Of a stretch of DNA of 64,000 nt, positions 10,690 to 21,305 are shown piece by piece. The stretch's first letter is position 1, and every line of letters begins with the position of its first letter. Source of the DNA: Stomorhina lunata (Eukaryota > Arthropoda > Insecta > Diptera > Rhiniidae); the NCBI GenBank assembly GCA_933228675.1, contig OW121743.1, positions 88,519,438 through 88,583,437 of the forward strand, read 5' to 3'. Both the position numbers and the translations under genes were made by a program. The notes beneath the pieces were generated by a model that saw only the letters and a program-made list of their open reading frames with translations, did not search any database and was not told the DNA's origin.

Positions 10690-11373
10690 AACAAGTAAGA
10701 AAGCGCTTTAGTCGGTCAAGCCGACCATACGATACCCTTCACCACTAAGGTCAAAGGTGTTATTTTGCCTGTATAAAGACAAATATTTGCTAAATTTTGC
10801 CATCATACAAACATTTTCTCAAAACCTATATATTCAACCTGTTTCCGTCATTTGGACTTATATGAGAGCTAGGGTCAAATGTGGACCGATTGTCTCGAAA
10901 TTTGGCAAATTGATTACAGTTGTTACAAAAATTATGTATGCAAAAAATAAACTCAAAATTTTCATTATCTTTAGATTTACGAGCGTTTTAGTGATTTTTT
11001 GTCTCATTTAGTGCGTTTTTGAAGAAGAGTTTGTATGGGAGCTATGGTCAAATGTGGACCGATTTCAACGAAATTTGGTACAGTGATTTAATTTTACATA
11101 AGCAGTATCTGTTTTAAATTTCATGAAAAAATATTGATATTTGTGGCCAATATAGCAATTCCGGGAAGTGGGCCTATGGGAGGTACCATAAATAATGGAC
11201 CGATTTTGACCAATTTCAATAGCCATGGTCCCATTATCAAAAAAATTATCTGTGCCAAATTTCGTCAAATTATCTTTAGAATTGCGACCTGTAAGACAAA
11301 TATTTCTATGCGTTACAAACATCAGCACAAACTTTTAATACCCTTTCCACCTATTTTGGTGAAGGGTATAAAA
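10690..11373 (+). mobile_element. family A dispersed repeat, most complete copy
   Basis: About 684 bp with inverted sub-ends: ATACCCTTCACCA near 10733 and TGGTGAAGGGTAT near 11358. It includes two related inner blocks, TATGAGAGCTAGGGTCAAAT and TATGGGAGCTATGGTCAAAT, each followed by GTGGACCGATT, so the element has an internal duplication. The open frame at 11134-11526 runs through it but lacks conserved motifs and is not matched by open frames in other copies. I read it as a non-autonomous non-coding element of unknown class. Confidence 0.8.
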
Positions 11374-11821
11374 AAATTATCAACAACATCATTAATATTG
11401 TATCGGTTTAAATACAAAACGCAAAAAAGTAATAACAACTCTGACACCTGTAACAATTTTCGCAATTTAAAAATTTATCTGCAATACAAATTACAATTTG
11501 CAATTAACAATATAAAAAATTACTGAAAGTCAATGAGTTTTTATATTTTTTTTGCCATTTCCATATATTGAAACAATACAATATTGCTGTAAAGTTTTTC
11601 TTTGCAATAAAAACGTTCTAGCCTTGAGCAAATATTTGAAAACTTTGTAATGGTTGTAAAATCGAACCTATTAAAAGTTCGATTCGTCGTAAATGTTTGA
11701 CAACAAAAACTTTTTTTATTCTTTGAATTTAGACGATGCAAAATTTCTAATGCAGAACATTTAAGGGGATATTGTCAAAATGCATTTAAGCTTAAGTGAT
11801 TAGAATATAGAAATTAATAGC
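11374..11821. other. no recognised feature
   Basis: AT-rich, with small opposing frames at 11541-11741 that show no motif. No repeat was matched elsewhere in the window. Confidence 0.4.
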
Positions 11822-11892
11822 AAATAAGAAAGTGTTATAGTCTTTCTAGCCCGACCCTATGATACCCTTCACCACTGAGGTGAAAATCTTCG
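11822..11892 (+). mobile_element. family A terminal fragment
   Basis: AATAAGAAAGTGTTATAGTC followed by TGATACCCTTCACCACTGAG is the outer end of family A. The remainder is replaced by the tandem repeat of about 135 bp. Confidence 0.65.
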
Positions 11893-12286
11893 TTTTCGTT
11901 TATTTATTTTTAACTAATTTTAAATTGTTTTTTTATTTTGTTCGATCAACACATGATCAAATGCACAGTTTATTCAGTATTATTAATTTCGAATAATTTT
12001 AGAAATTGGTCATACACCACCTGTCGGCAATTAGGCACACCAACTAAAAAACCTTCGGTTCATGCGTAACAACTTTGCCAAAGATCATAGCATGATCAAA
12101 TGCACAGTTTACGCATTAAATCATTTTGAGTAATTTTCAGTAGCGCTACCTGTCGGAATTTTGTCATATAAACAAAGAAACCTTCGTTGACTTATGCGTA
12201 ACAACTCTGCTTATGATCATAGCATGTTCAAATGCACAATTTACGATTTAATACACTTTGAGTAATTTTAAGTGGCGCCACCTATC

Positions 12287-12905
12287 GGACGAGCCTTTAT
12301 ATGATTTTTGCGACAATATTTCTTCTTTTCTAAAAATATTTATTCTGAAGTCTGGGAAGTCAGGCTTATGGGTGTAATAAATTTCATCAAATTGTCTTAA
12401 AACTTACGACCTTTGCTTGGATTACTTGCAGTACTGATGACCGAATAGATGGTAACTTATAAATCGATTTAGGAATTGAATAAAGGGGGTTTTTAGACCA
12501 ATACTTCTATGTGTTACATACATCAGCAACCTCTTCTACCTATTGTCCCAGGTAGAAATCGGGAGATTATTGATGATTATATCAGCAAAATGAGTATTTT
12601 AAGATTCCTTTAGGTGATCAAAAACTGATTAATGAGCTTGGTGATCTTAAAAAGTTTACAAAAATACTCCTAGTCAGGACTAGTTTAAAAAAAAACACAA
12701 ACAAATCTTGCAAAATGTGCATAGTCATAATATAATCACGCAAATGATCCTAATATGACTGTTTTTTATGTTGTTTTAATTATTTTAGGGATCAAGAAAA
12801 GGCATAAAAAGACTTATTGTGGATGCTGTGGCTTAGTTGGTAAGTATGTTAACTACTAACATATATTTAGCCTGGGTTCGATCCTCACTCTCGGCAACAT
12901 TAAAT
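12287..12905 (+). mobile_element. insert colinear with 8176-8836 (family A tail plus tRNA-like module)
   Basis: Runs from GAGCCTTTATATGATTTTTG to GGCAACATTAAATTTATT and matches 8176-8836 along its length, allowing for small indels. It interrupts the third unit of the 135-bp array, so it moved as one unit. A target duplication is not clear. Confidence 0.65.
12827..12898 (+). repeat. tRNA-derived module with intact A and B boxes
   Basis: TGGCTTAGTTGG is a perfect A box and GGTTCGATCC a perfect B box. Between them ATGTT and AACAT can pair as a 5-bp anticodon stem around the 7-base loop AACTACT, which would place CTA at the anticodon. Position 33 is A instead of the usual U, and the acceptor stem does not close cleanly, so it is not a normal tRNA. 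A tRNA pseudogene or SINE-type promoter fits best. Confidence 0.6.
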
Positions 12906-13061
12906 TTATTGTTCATACCTACTAAGAAACCTTCGTCGGCTCATGTGCAATAACTTTGATAAAGAGCATAACATGATCAAATGCGTAGTTTGCAATTATA
13001 TAAAGGACATACAGACAAACAATCATTCATTTGTTTAAAAGTTATAACACTACCAATATTT

Positions 13062-13605
13062 TTATACCCTTCACCACCATAGGTGGAAAGGGTGTTATAA
13101 GTTTGTGCCGATGTATGTAACGCATAGAAATATTTGTCTTAGACCCACCTTTTAGTATACCAATAGGCTTAGAATCACTTTCTGAGTCGATTTAGCGATG
13201 TCAGTCCGTCTGTCTGGCTGGCTGGCTGAACCCCCATGTAAACCATGTAATCAAACTACAGGTCGCAATTCTTAAGATAATTTTATGAAATTTGGCACAG
13301 ATAATTTTTTGATAGTATGACCATGGTTATTGAAAGTCGTCAAAATCGGTCCATTATTTATGGTACCTCCCATAGGTCCCACTTCCCGGAATTGATATTG
13401 TGGCCACAAAAATCAATATTTTGAAAACATATACTGCTTATGTTAAACATATACTGCTTATGTAAACCAAAATTACTGTACCAAATTTCGTTGAAAATTT
13501 CATTTGACCATAGCTCCCATACAAACTCTTCGGTCAAAACGCACTAAATAAGACAAAAATCAGTAAAACCCTCGTTAATCTGAAGATAATATATACGAGA
13601 TATTA
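13062..13605 (-). mobile_element. family A dispersed repeat, reverse copy
   Basis: Begins TTTATACCCTTCACCACCAT and follows the reverse complement of 10690-11373. It passes TTATTTATGGTACCTCCCAT, CACTTCCCGGAATTGATATT and TTTGACCATAGCTCCCATAC. It has an extra block around 13140-13260 with CGATTTAGCGATGTCAGTCC that is also present at 58204-58260. It ends near 13590 within the conserved CTCGT-AATCT block. A 21-bp duplication of ACATATACTGCTTATGT lies at 13427-13465. Confidence 0.8.
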
Positions 13606-14745
13606 TATACGAGATATTAGGAAATAATAATCCGATTGATTAACTATAAGCCTACCATCAAACGAGATAAATGCTTCAGCTCTCGGTTGGCTAACTACGT
13701 TTTAATAGCAAGTGCTTCAGCTACTATTGACTCGATCGGCTATCTACGAAATTAAAGAATACTCTGATGAGCAGCGTTACCGTTATGCGACTAAAGTCGC
13801 AATTTGCGACTTTTTAGGTGGCCTGCGACGCAAGCTGCGACTTTTCTTCCATGGCCCTTTTTTGCCACTTTTTCGAGTTTTGTGCGACTTTTGACACCTT
13901 TTTATAAAATTATTTAAAATTTTTATTTTGATTATATTTTGGCAGCCATTAAGTATTATTTGAATGACGAAATTGAAATTTAGAGGGCAATGAATTCATC
14001 CCCCAAGTATGGTGTCTATACCATAAAATAACGACTGGGTCCAAATGAAACGAAAAAAGAAGACGAAATATGAAAAAAACATAAATACTTCATTCGATTT
14101 TTTACGTTTTTGAAATTTGTATGCCAATTACGCTTAGAAGTGCAAACTTGCGCTACTAAGATTTTGCGTTCAATATACCTGTGGACTTAGAAGTTCAAAT
14201 CTGTAATAAGATTTTCCGAACACTTAAGAGTACAAAAATTATTCGAGTTGAAAGTCGGGTTTATAGGAATTAAAACTGTTTGATTTTTGCCTATATATAA
14301 TATCTTTTCAAGTATAAATTCTTTTATAGTCTTTTGTTCATTGTTAAAAAAAAATGTTATAAAATAAGTGTGCGACTTTTTTTTATTGAAAGTGACTTTT
14401 TGTGCGACTTTTTTTGTAAAAAGCGACTATTTTTGCGACTTTTTCAAATTTGTCAGCGGTAACGCTGCTGATGAGATAAAAACTTCGGCTCTCCATCGGC
14501 TAACTACAGCATTCAATCCAACGAGATAAATACTTCGGCTCTCGGTCGGTTAACTACAAAGCAAATAATACTTCGATGAGATAAAAACTCATCGCATTCA
14601 ATCCGACGAGATAAATACTTCGGCTCTCGGTCGGTTAACTACGAAGCAAAGAATACTCCGATGAGATAAAAACTTCGGCTCTCAGTCGGCTAACTACGGT
14701 ATTATAATACAACAATCGGATCAACTAACTACGATGTTAACTGCC
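13600..14745 (+). repeat. short interspersed units with CTTCGGCTCTCGGTCGG
   Basis: The units share GAGATAAATACTTCGGCTCT, then CGGTCGG(T)TAACTAC. They occur about six times at 13660-13770 and 14470-14735, spaced 50-70 bp. The array was split by the hAT-type MITE at 13772-14467. The array is distinctly less AT-rich than its surroundings. Function unknown. Confidence 0.7.
13772..14467. mobile_element. hAT-type MITE, 696 bp
   Basis: The ends CAGCGTTACCG and CGGTAACGCTG are perfect 11-bp inverted repeats. They are flanked by the perfect 8-bp direct repeat CTGATGAG (13764-13771 and 14468-14475). An 8-bp target duplication and CAG...CTG ends are characteristic of hAT elements. Both subterminal regions are dense in TGCGACTTTT motifs. 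The 13712-13894 frame crosses the left boundary and is not a gene. Confidence 0.9.
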
Positions 14746-15354
14746 TCCCTCTGTGTTAAAAACAAGAATACTTTTGCTGGTATGGTTATCAACTAAATGA
14801 GAATTATGTTTAGGTTCTGGTTTTTATTTATTAATATATATTTAGCAGTGTGGCCAGAACTAAAAAATTTTTGGAGCTAAAACCATTCAAAAATAATACT
14901 AAAAAGTGCTAAAAAATCTTTTACAGAGCTAAAAAACAGAGCTAAATTTTTTAAGCGTAATTTTGACAATATTACTGAACATTTTTAACTCTTAATAAAA
15001 AATTGTGTAAAACGATATGTATTTCAGAGTTTTACTATAAACAATTCATTTGATAACAATTAACGTACAAAAAAACAATTTAATGTAGCATATAAAAACG
15101 TATAATATAACTTCAGTCACTGCGTACATAAAATAGTTTATTCAATAACAAACAAAACAAAGTTACATAAATCATAAGCATGTTATATAGCAGGTCTGAA
15201 GTATTAGTCTTAACAAACATAAAATAGTTTGTTGAAATAAATGAAAAAGGATAACTAAGGGTAAAAGAATTAAAATATTATGTATTAAACAATCAAGTAC
15301 ATCATCAAAAGTATATTTATTAGTTTCTGATTTTAATTTGGGGGTCACAATAAT

Positions 15355-15797
15355 GCTCTAAAAGAGTCAACTGTAAACAGATTAATGGATAAATTTGCCG
15401 AAACGCGCCTTCCACCAAGTCGATGAAACCACATCATACAGCCAGAGAAATCAGAATTGGCCGCATAGATCGTGCGATTAAACACCTTTAGATTTTTTAT
15501 TTGGGGTTTTTAAAGTCGATGGTTTACGCAAATAAGCCGACGACGACTCAAGCCTTAAAAGAGGAAATTGGACGCTGTATTAATGAAATACCGTAGCATT
15601 TATGCAAAAAAGTCATTGAAAATTTCATTAAAAGATCGCGTGCGTGTCAGCAGAACAGCGGCGGCCATCTGCTCGATATCTTGTTCCATGCATAATCTTA
15701 TTCTGTCTACTTTACGATATAATAAAGTTTCACGATTTTTTTTAAATATCTGTGTTTTATTTAAAATTTAAAAATTTCGTTCTAGTTGGGACACCCT
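15355..15797 (+). pseudogene. internally deleted mariner-like transposase relic
   Basis: An N-terminal helix-turn-helix-like stretch, ESTVNRLMDKFAETRLPP, is joined directly to the C-terminal catalytic block. That block reads NWPHRSCD, stop, TPLDF, then in another frame YANKPTTTQALKEEIGRCIN and VIENFIKR. The first two catalytic aspartates are absent. The end GTTGGGACACCCTTA (15785-15799) looks like a mariner-type terminal repeat. The orientation is opposite to the hAT host remnant; it probably inserted into it. Confidence 0.7.
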
Positions 15798-16066
15798 TAA
15801 ATATTTCCGTCGTATTTTCTTAGTAATTCTGAGCAAATTTCAAAAGTTCTGCAGCATTTGTTTAACATTTTTAGCACGCATCTTATATAAAGAATAGAAT
15901 TCATTGTAGTTAAACCCATACGATTTCTAACTTTAGTTTTTAATAGGTTCTTTCCACAAAAAACTCTTTCAACCTCAGCATTACTAAATGGCAAAAGAAG
16001 AAAATTCATTACATAAGAGGTGAAATTTTTAAATAGTATTTCATTCAAAGCATTCTTATACTCCAA
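15797..16066 (-). pseudogene. hAT transposase C-terminal dimerisation domain
   Basis: 89 residues open on the minus strand. Residues about 20-60 contain FLLLPFSNAEVERVF, then LLKTKVRNRMGLTTMNSIL, the hallmark of the hAT family dimerisation domain (NAEVERVFS...KTKLRNR...). The upstream catalytic part is not detectable, so this is a fragment of a once longer gene. It lies at the expected side of the 14846-16346 element. Confidence 0.8.
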
Positions 16067-16469
16067 TGCATCGATCCTGAATTCGACCGTTGATTTCTGG
16101 CTAGAACATTCATGAGAATTAAGCTGTTTTAATCACATTTTATGGGTTTATTTATATTTTTCCAAAAAAGAAACATTTAATTTAAAATAAAAAGAACAGA
16201 ATTTTGTTAGATTAAAAAATGCCAAAAATGCTAAAAATATTTTGAAAAAATGCTAAAATTATGCTAAATGCAAAACGAAAATTTTGGAGCTAAAAAAAAT
16301 AAATTATGCTAAATCTAGCTCCAAAAATGCTAAAATGGCCACACTGATATTTAGATATATTAAGGAGGTGTTCAGAAAAAGAGTGTAGTGCAGTATATAG
16401 ATGAAAGTAGTAGAATTTAATATATTATTTGTAACGGCAAAAATAAAGAGTATACATACTCTCTACAAA

Positions 16470-16640
16470 ATGTTTATAATCACTTGGACCAATGTCGTTC
16501 TAAGCCTCCATCTTTATACCTCAGTTCATCTAAATTAGGGTTTCAGACAACACCTCTCTTAAAAAGGCCACAGTGCGCGATAGGGTTAAGATCGGGTGAC
16601 TGGGCGGCCAGTCAAGGACATTGTACCCGTTGTCTTTGAG
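16470..16640 (-). pseudogene. Tc1-like transposase C-terminal fragment
   Basis: The minus strand reads AAQSPDLNPIAHCGLFKRGV, a stop, then NPNLDELRYKDGGLERHWSK. QSPDLNPIEHLW is the third catalytic motif of Tc1-type DDE transposases. Here the catalytic glutamate codon reads GCG (alanine). About 40 residues survive; no terminal repeats were located. Confidence 0.65.
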
Positions 16641-16654
16641 CTATTTTATTATTT

Positions 16655-17675
16655 CGTAGCCATAGCTGTCACAGTTTATAATTTAATAGGTTTTAACTGA
16701 CATTTGTGGCATTTTAGTGGTTTCCGCGAGCGGTTTTTATATAAAAGCTATGGTCAAATATGATTCCTATAAAATTTATCATAATGATCAAAAGTTTTCA
16801 TAAAACTTCTCTGTTCTAAATTAAGTTGTCATAGATATTACAATTGTATTCAATTTATCAGCATAAATGTGATTCCCGGATGGGAGTTCTAACTAAATGT
16901 GAACCGATTACGCCCATTTTCAGTACACAACTTTCGTAACATATCAAAAAATACTTTTGTAAAATTTTGTCTCTCTAGCTCTTGTAGTTAAGGAATTATC
17001 GCGCTTTTATCTGTCGGACAGACGGACATAAATCCCCTTTTCTTTTTGTATTTTTGTGTTTCCGTAAGTTTTTTATATGGGAGCTATGGTCAAATGGTGA
17101 CCGATTGTGACAAAATTTTACACACTGGCTGGCATAAGACTTCCTTGTGCTAAATTTAGTGGTTATATCTTTTATAGTTTGAGATTTATTGGCATTTAAA
17201 TGTATTTTTTTTGTAAATTTAGGCTGTTTCCGTAAGTTTTTTTGTATGGGGACTAAATTTTGATGAATTTTAGATGCTGCCTAGGGCTTATGTAAAAATT
17301 CTATAATAAATTTTATCATCGTAGCTATTATATGTAGTTTGTTATTTATTAGCAAATAAGCGATTAGCCTATTCGAGGTTATATGGGAGTTATGGTTAAA
17401 TGTTAACCGATTTTGCCCAACTTCAATACCAAAATTTTCTCAGAGATGGAGAATGTTTTTACTAAGTTTCAGTGAGCTATGTAGCTCCTTTCGTTTAGGC
17501 GTTATCGTGATTTAAACAGACAGACAGACATACGGACATCGCTCAATCGTCTAAGAATTTCATAAGGATTAATAATATATATCGTTTTTGGTTTTTGAGC
17601 CAATATTTAGGAAATTACAAACGGAATGACAATCTCAATATACCCTCCATTCTTTTTGATGGTGGGTATAAAAAC
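16655..17675 (+). mobile_element. family B dispersed repeat
   Basis: About 1 kb of repeated blocks of the type TATGGGAGCTATGGTCAAAT, then GGTGACCGATT and GACAAAATTTT (four such blocks). There are two GGACAGACGGACAT-like tracts, and it closes with TTTTTGATGGTGGGTATAAA. It is colinear with 44800-45560 and, reversed, with 41330-41860. There is no conserved coding frame. Internal blocks repeat at about 190-bp intervals. I cannot assign a transposon class. Confidence 0.75.
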
Positions 17676-17829
17676 AGTATTGCCAAAAGTGAAATTAAAT
17701 AGAAATAATACTTTCGTTTAGTCAGTATTGAATATGGTTCTTCAACTTGGAACTTTTGGGGTTTATTGATGAAAATATACTAGTTATTTATGAATGTACA
17801 ACAACAATGCTTTGTCAAAATATTACGAA

Positions 17830-18245
17830 CTCAGCAACAAGTGAGTTATCTAAAAATTCGTAACTTAGTATTTTTTTGTACTCTAAAATTAACTAAAAAA
17901 ATACCCTAAAATCCTATTATAACTGTTCTTTTTTCATTGTGCCTTTGTATACTTAACTTTGTTTCCGACTAAGTTAGGTACTAATAAATAAATAACTTTT
18001 GTGTATGAGTAAGTTCAATACAATATAATAAGGTACTGTTTCTTTTCGAATTTTGCCATATAGTACTCTAAAAAGTTAACTAAAAATACTCTGAAATCCT
18101 AGAGAACGGTACGTTGTTATAAGGTACCGTTCTTTTTTATTGTACCTTTGTGTACATAACTTTGTTTCGGACTTAGTTAGGTACGTTAAAATAAATAACT
18201 TTTGTGTGTGCGTAAGTCCAATACTATAAATTAAACTAATGTTTT
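17830..18245 (+). repeat. tandem duplication, about 200-bp unit
   Basis: Two adjacent copies share GTACTCTAAAATTAACTAAA, a GGTAC(T/C)GTTCTTTTTT-type block, TAACTTTGTTTCCGACTAAG and AATAACTTTTGTGT. They are diverged by point changes and small indels. Confidence 0.75.
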
Positions 18246-19059
18246 TTCCGAACTCTGTTACTACCTGTACTTTGATAACAAGCTTACATGGATATCTACC
18301 CAGTCAGCCGGACGGACATCGTTAAATCGTAACAGGTCGGCTGAAAAGTTCGATGCCACCCATATAGATGTTAGGCTGCTAACAAAAGTTAAAGGCTATA
18401 TCCGTGAACGATGATTTTGCAAGACAGACTGAATAAACAGCAACACATTTTAGGATGTAGCATTAACAAGACGACCGTTATCAATTGTTCTACGATCGGA
18501 AGTCTCAGTTAGAAGACCCTTTTATTTGACACATCCAGTTTAAACACTTCGATTATTATAAAATATTCTTCTTACAGTTAATTCAACCAACCATTGAATG
18601 TAATTTTACAATTATTCTTTTAAATATGTATAATCTTTTTCCATCCATTCTAGTGCACCCATGTTATTATGGCTGAACAATTACTTTAATAAACTTATAT
18701 ATATATATATATATATATATACGTTATATGTGTGTACGAGTGATTATTTTCCGATAATCGAGTTCAAAAATTCTGTAAACAATTGTTTTTAGTTGTCCAT
18801 AAATAAATATTGAATTGATATAATTTAATGAATTCTTAATCAATTTAATTGTTCCGTCTGACTGATAGACAATCATTACAATAGAACAATAAATTATTTA
18901 ACTAAAGAAATTACTATTTTGTTATTAATAAATTAAAAAAAATATATATTCTAAAGACAAAAAACCTGTGCAGATTGAATGAATAAATGTAGACAACACT
19001 TTATCAGACATGTAATTTTAAATTAATTAAAACAAAAGAATAATATTTTCAATGATTAA
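18246..19059. other. unique AT-rich stretch with an AT microsatellite
   Basis: Holds an (AT)n run at about 18691-18721. A block at 18326, ACAGGTCGGCTGAAAAGTTC, vaguely resembles an irritans-type mariner end but has no partner. No gene is seen. Confidence 0.45.
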
Positions 19060-20265
19060 AGGAGAAATAAAATATTTTTCTATAAAAAAATTTTTAGGAA
19101 AAATAATTTTCTATAGAAAAATTTTTAGAAAAAATAATTTTCTATAGAACAATTTTTAGAAAAAATAATTTTCTGTAGAAAAATTTTCAATAAAAATGTT
19201 TTTCTATAGACAAATTTTCAGTCAAAATATTTTTATATAGAAAAATTTTCAGTAAAAAAAATTTTCTATAGAAAAATTTTCAGTAAAAAAAATTTTCTAT
19301 AGAAAAATTTTCTGTAAAAAAATTTTTCCAAAGAAAAATTTTCAGAAAAAAAATTTTTCTAAAGAAAAATTTTCAGAAAAAAAAATTTCTAAAAAAAAAT
19401 TTTCAGCAAAAAAAATTTTCTAAAGAAAAATTTTCAGTAAAAAAAGTTTCTATAGAAAAATTTTCTGTAAAAAAATTTTTCTATAGAAAAATTTTCAGTA
19501 AAAAAATTTTTCTATAGAAAAATTTTTAGTAAAAAATTTTTTTCAAAAAATAACAAAATAGTCGGGATGTAAATATTATTCAAAAAAGAAGTGTATTTGC
19601 ATTTGATCCCAATATATAGAAAAATTTTCAGTAAAAAAATTTTTCTTTAGAAAAATTTTCAGTAAACAAATTTTTCTATAGAAAAATTTTCAGTAAAAAA
19701 ATTTTTCTATAGAAAAATTTTCAGTAAAAAAATTTTTCTATAGAAAAATTTTCAGTAAAAAAATTTTTCTATAGAAAAATTTTCAGTAAAAAAATTTTTC
19801 TATAGAAAAATTTTCTGTAAAAAAATTTTTCTATAGAAAAATTTTCAGTAAAAAAATTTTTCTATAGAAAAATTTTCAGTAAAAAAATTTTTCTATAGAA
19901 AAATTTTCAGTAAAAAAATTTTTCTATAGAAAAATTTTCAGTAAAAAAATTTTTCTACAGAAAAATTTTCAGTAAAAAAATTTTTCTACAGAAAAATTTT
20001 CAGTAAAAAAATTTTTCTATAGAAAAATTTTCAGTAAAAAAATTTTTCTATTGAAAAATTTTCAGTAAAAAAATTTTTCTATAGAAAAATTTTCAGTAAA
20101 AAAATTTTTCTATAGAAAAATTTTCAGTAAAAAAATTTTTCTATAGAAAAATTTTCAGTAAAAAAATTTTTCTATAGAAAAATTTTCAGAAAAAAAAAAT
20201 TTTCTACAGAAAAATATTTTCAATAAAAATATTTTGCTATAGAAAACTTACAGTAAAAATGTTGT
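19060..20265. repeat. palindromic satellite array, 31-bp monomer
   Basis: Unit TTTTTCTATAGAAAAATTTT plus spacer CAGTAAAAAAA, 31 bp. The left third is diverged; 19640-20190 is fairly homogeneous. An element C end interrupts it at 19549-19612. No coding potential. Confidence 0.95.
19549..19612 (+). mobile_element. solo terminal segment of element C
   Basis: AACAAAATAGTCGGGATGTA, then TTATTCAAAAAAGAAG and TGTATTTGCATTTGATCCCA. It matches 1784-1850 and the right arm of 40341-40595 in reverse complement, including sequence outside the inner arm. Satellite resumes on both sides. Confidence 0.8.
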
Positions 20266-21305
20266 GCCAAGTATAAGGTTATTTTATTAGAATTTTGTTA
20301 AAATTCATCACCTGCTGGATTTGTTTCTTTTGTTTTCAATCTAAAATTAAAGTCACAAAGATATCACATGTTTAGAAAATTATTTTTAGTCTTTGTTATT
20401 ATTTATTTATGCATGATTGGTTGATAAATATGTTCAGAGTTTAATTGTTTAAATTCAATATGACATAAAATCTTAAAAAAACCTTAACTTTTTAAAACTC
20501 ATGCTGAAAACCGTACAAATAGTTGTCATTCATTTCGAGGAGTTATTATGTACATTAGAAAGATAAGTTGGGTAAATCCATGATTTATAGGAGTTAGGGC
20601 CAAAACCTAAGACTTTTGTTAAGGTTATCCTAAGTATTAAAAATATATCTCAAATAATAAATAAATCAAATTAATTTTTGAACTAAGGATCCTTTCGAAT
20701 GTCAAAAATTCGAAATAGTGTTTACATTTGTTTGCTTATAACTTCTAAGCTACATAAGATACAATGATAATATGCGATTGGTATGGTTTTACCCTTAAAC
20801 TAAAAAAATAAATAAAGATATTTATTGAAAAAAAAATCCATATGATTTCGAAAAGATGTTTTTCTCAAACACGAATAAATTCTTCACGTTTGTTATTACG
20901 GAAAAAAACAATGAATATAAATAATCATGTAGTTTTAAAAATTAAAAATTAAAATTTAAAATTACTTGTTTAACATTTGTTTTACTATAAATTAAAAAAA
21001 ATATATTTTAAAATTGTTTATGGATACATTGTGATAAATTATACTAAATTTATAACTAATGACATTAATTTTTAAAGTGGTTATAGTCGTTTTACCACAA
21101 ATTAACATTTTTAAATGCTTAACGGTCTTTGTCCATTATTTTAAATGTCAAATTATGGTCAAATTATTTTAAGGTAATTAATCAATTATTAAAATATATT
21201 TAAATTTGCTATAAATTATTGACAATTAACAGTGACATACTCTGGAGAGAACCCGTTTAGAATTAAGACTTTATATTTTTAAAATGTTTGATATAAAATT
21301 TAACA
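20266..21305. other. AT-rich stretch without recognised genes
   Basis: Mostly A and T with no open frame of note and no repeat matched within the window. Confidence 0.45.

Larger units (their letters stand above)
11930..13012 (+). repeat. tandem repeat, about 135-bp unit, four copies, interrupted
   Basis: CATGATCAAATGCACAGTTT (or near matches) recurs at 11952, 12091, 12223 and 12972. Each unit carries a block like GCGCCACCTATCGG and AAGAAACCTTCG. The gap between the last two copies is about 749 bp, but it becomes about 131 bp when the insert at 12287-12905 is removed. The fourth copy therefore belonged to the same array before insertion. Confidence 0.75.
14846..16346 (-). mobile_element. hAT transposon relic, 1.5 kb
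   Basis: The ends CAGTGTGGCCA and TGGCCACACTG are perfect 11-bp inverted repeats. The perfect 8-bp target duplication ATATTTAG lies at 14838-14845 and 16347-16354. GCTAAAAA and AGCTCCAAAA motifs are repeated in both subterminal regions. The only recognisable coding remnant is the transposase C-terminus at 15797-16066, read on the minus strand. Most of the transposase is missing, and a mariner relic has replaced part of the interior. Confidence 0.92.

Noticed and set aside
11134..11526. 130-codon open frame
   Set aside because: It lies in the family A repeat, runs past its end, and the other family A copies do not keep the frame open.
12827..12898. Functional suppressor-type tRNA (CTA anticodon)
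   Set aside because: Base 33 is not U, the acceptor stem does not close and there is a second, deleted copy; a tRNA-derived repeat is more likely.
14470..14740. Hammerhead ribozyme from CTGATGAG and GATGAGATAAA motifs
   Set aside because: The CTGATGAG at 14468 is a target duplication, and the needed GAAA core and three closing stems are not present in the right order.
18326..18370. Possible irritans-type mariner end (ACAGGTCGGCTGAAAAGTTC)
   Set aside because: No inverted partner, no TA-flanked boundary and no transposase nearby; the similarity is short and from memory.
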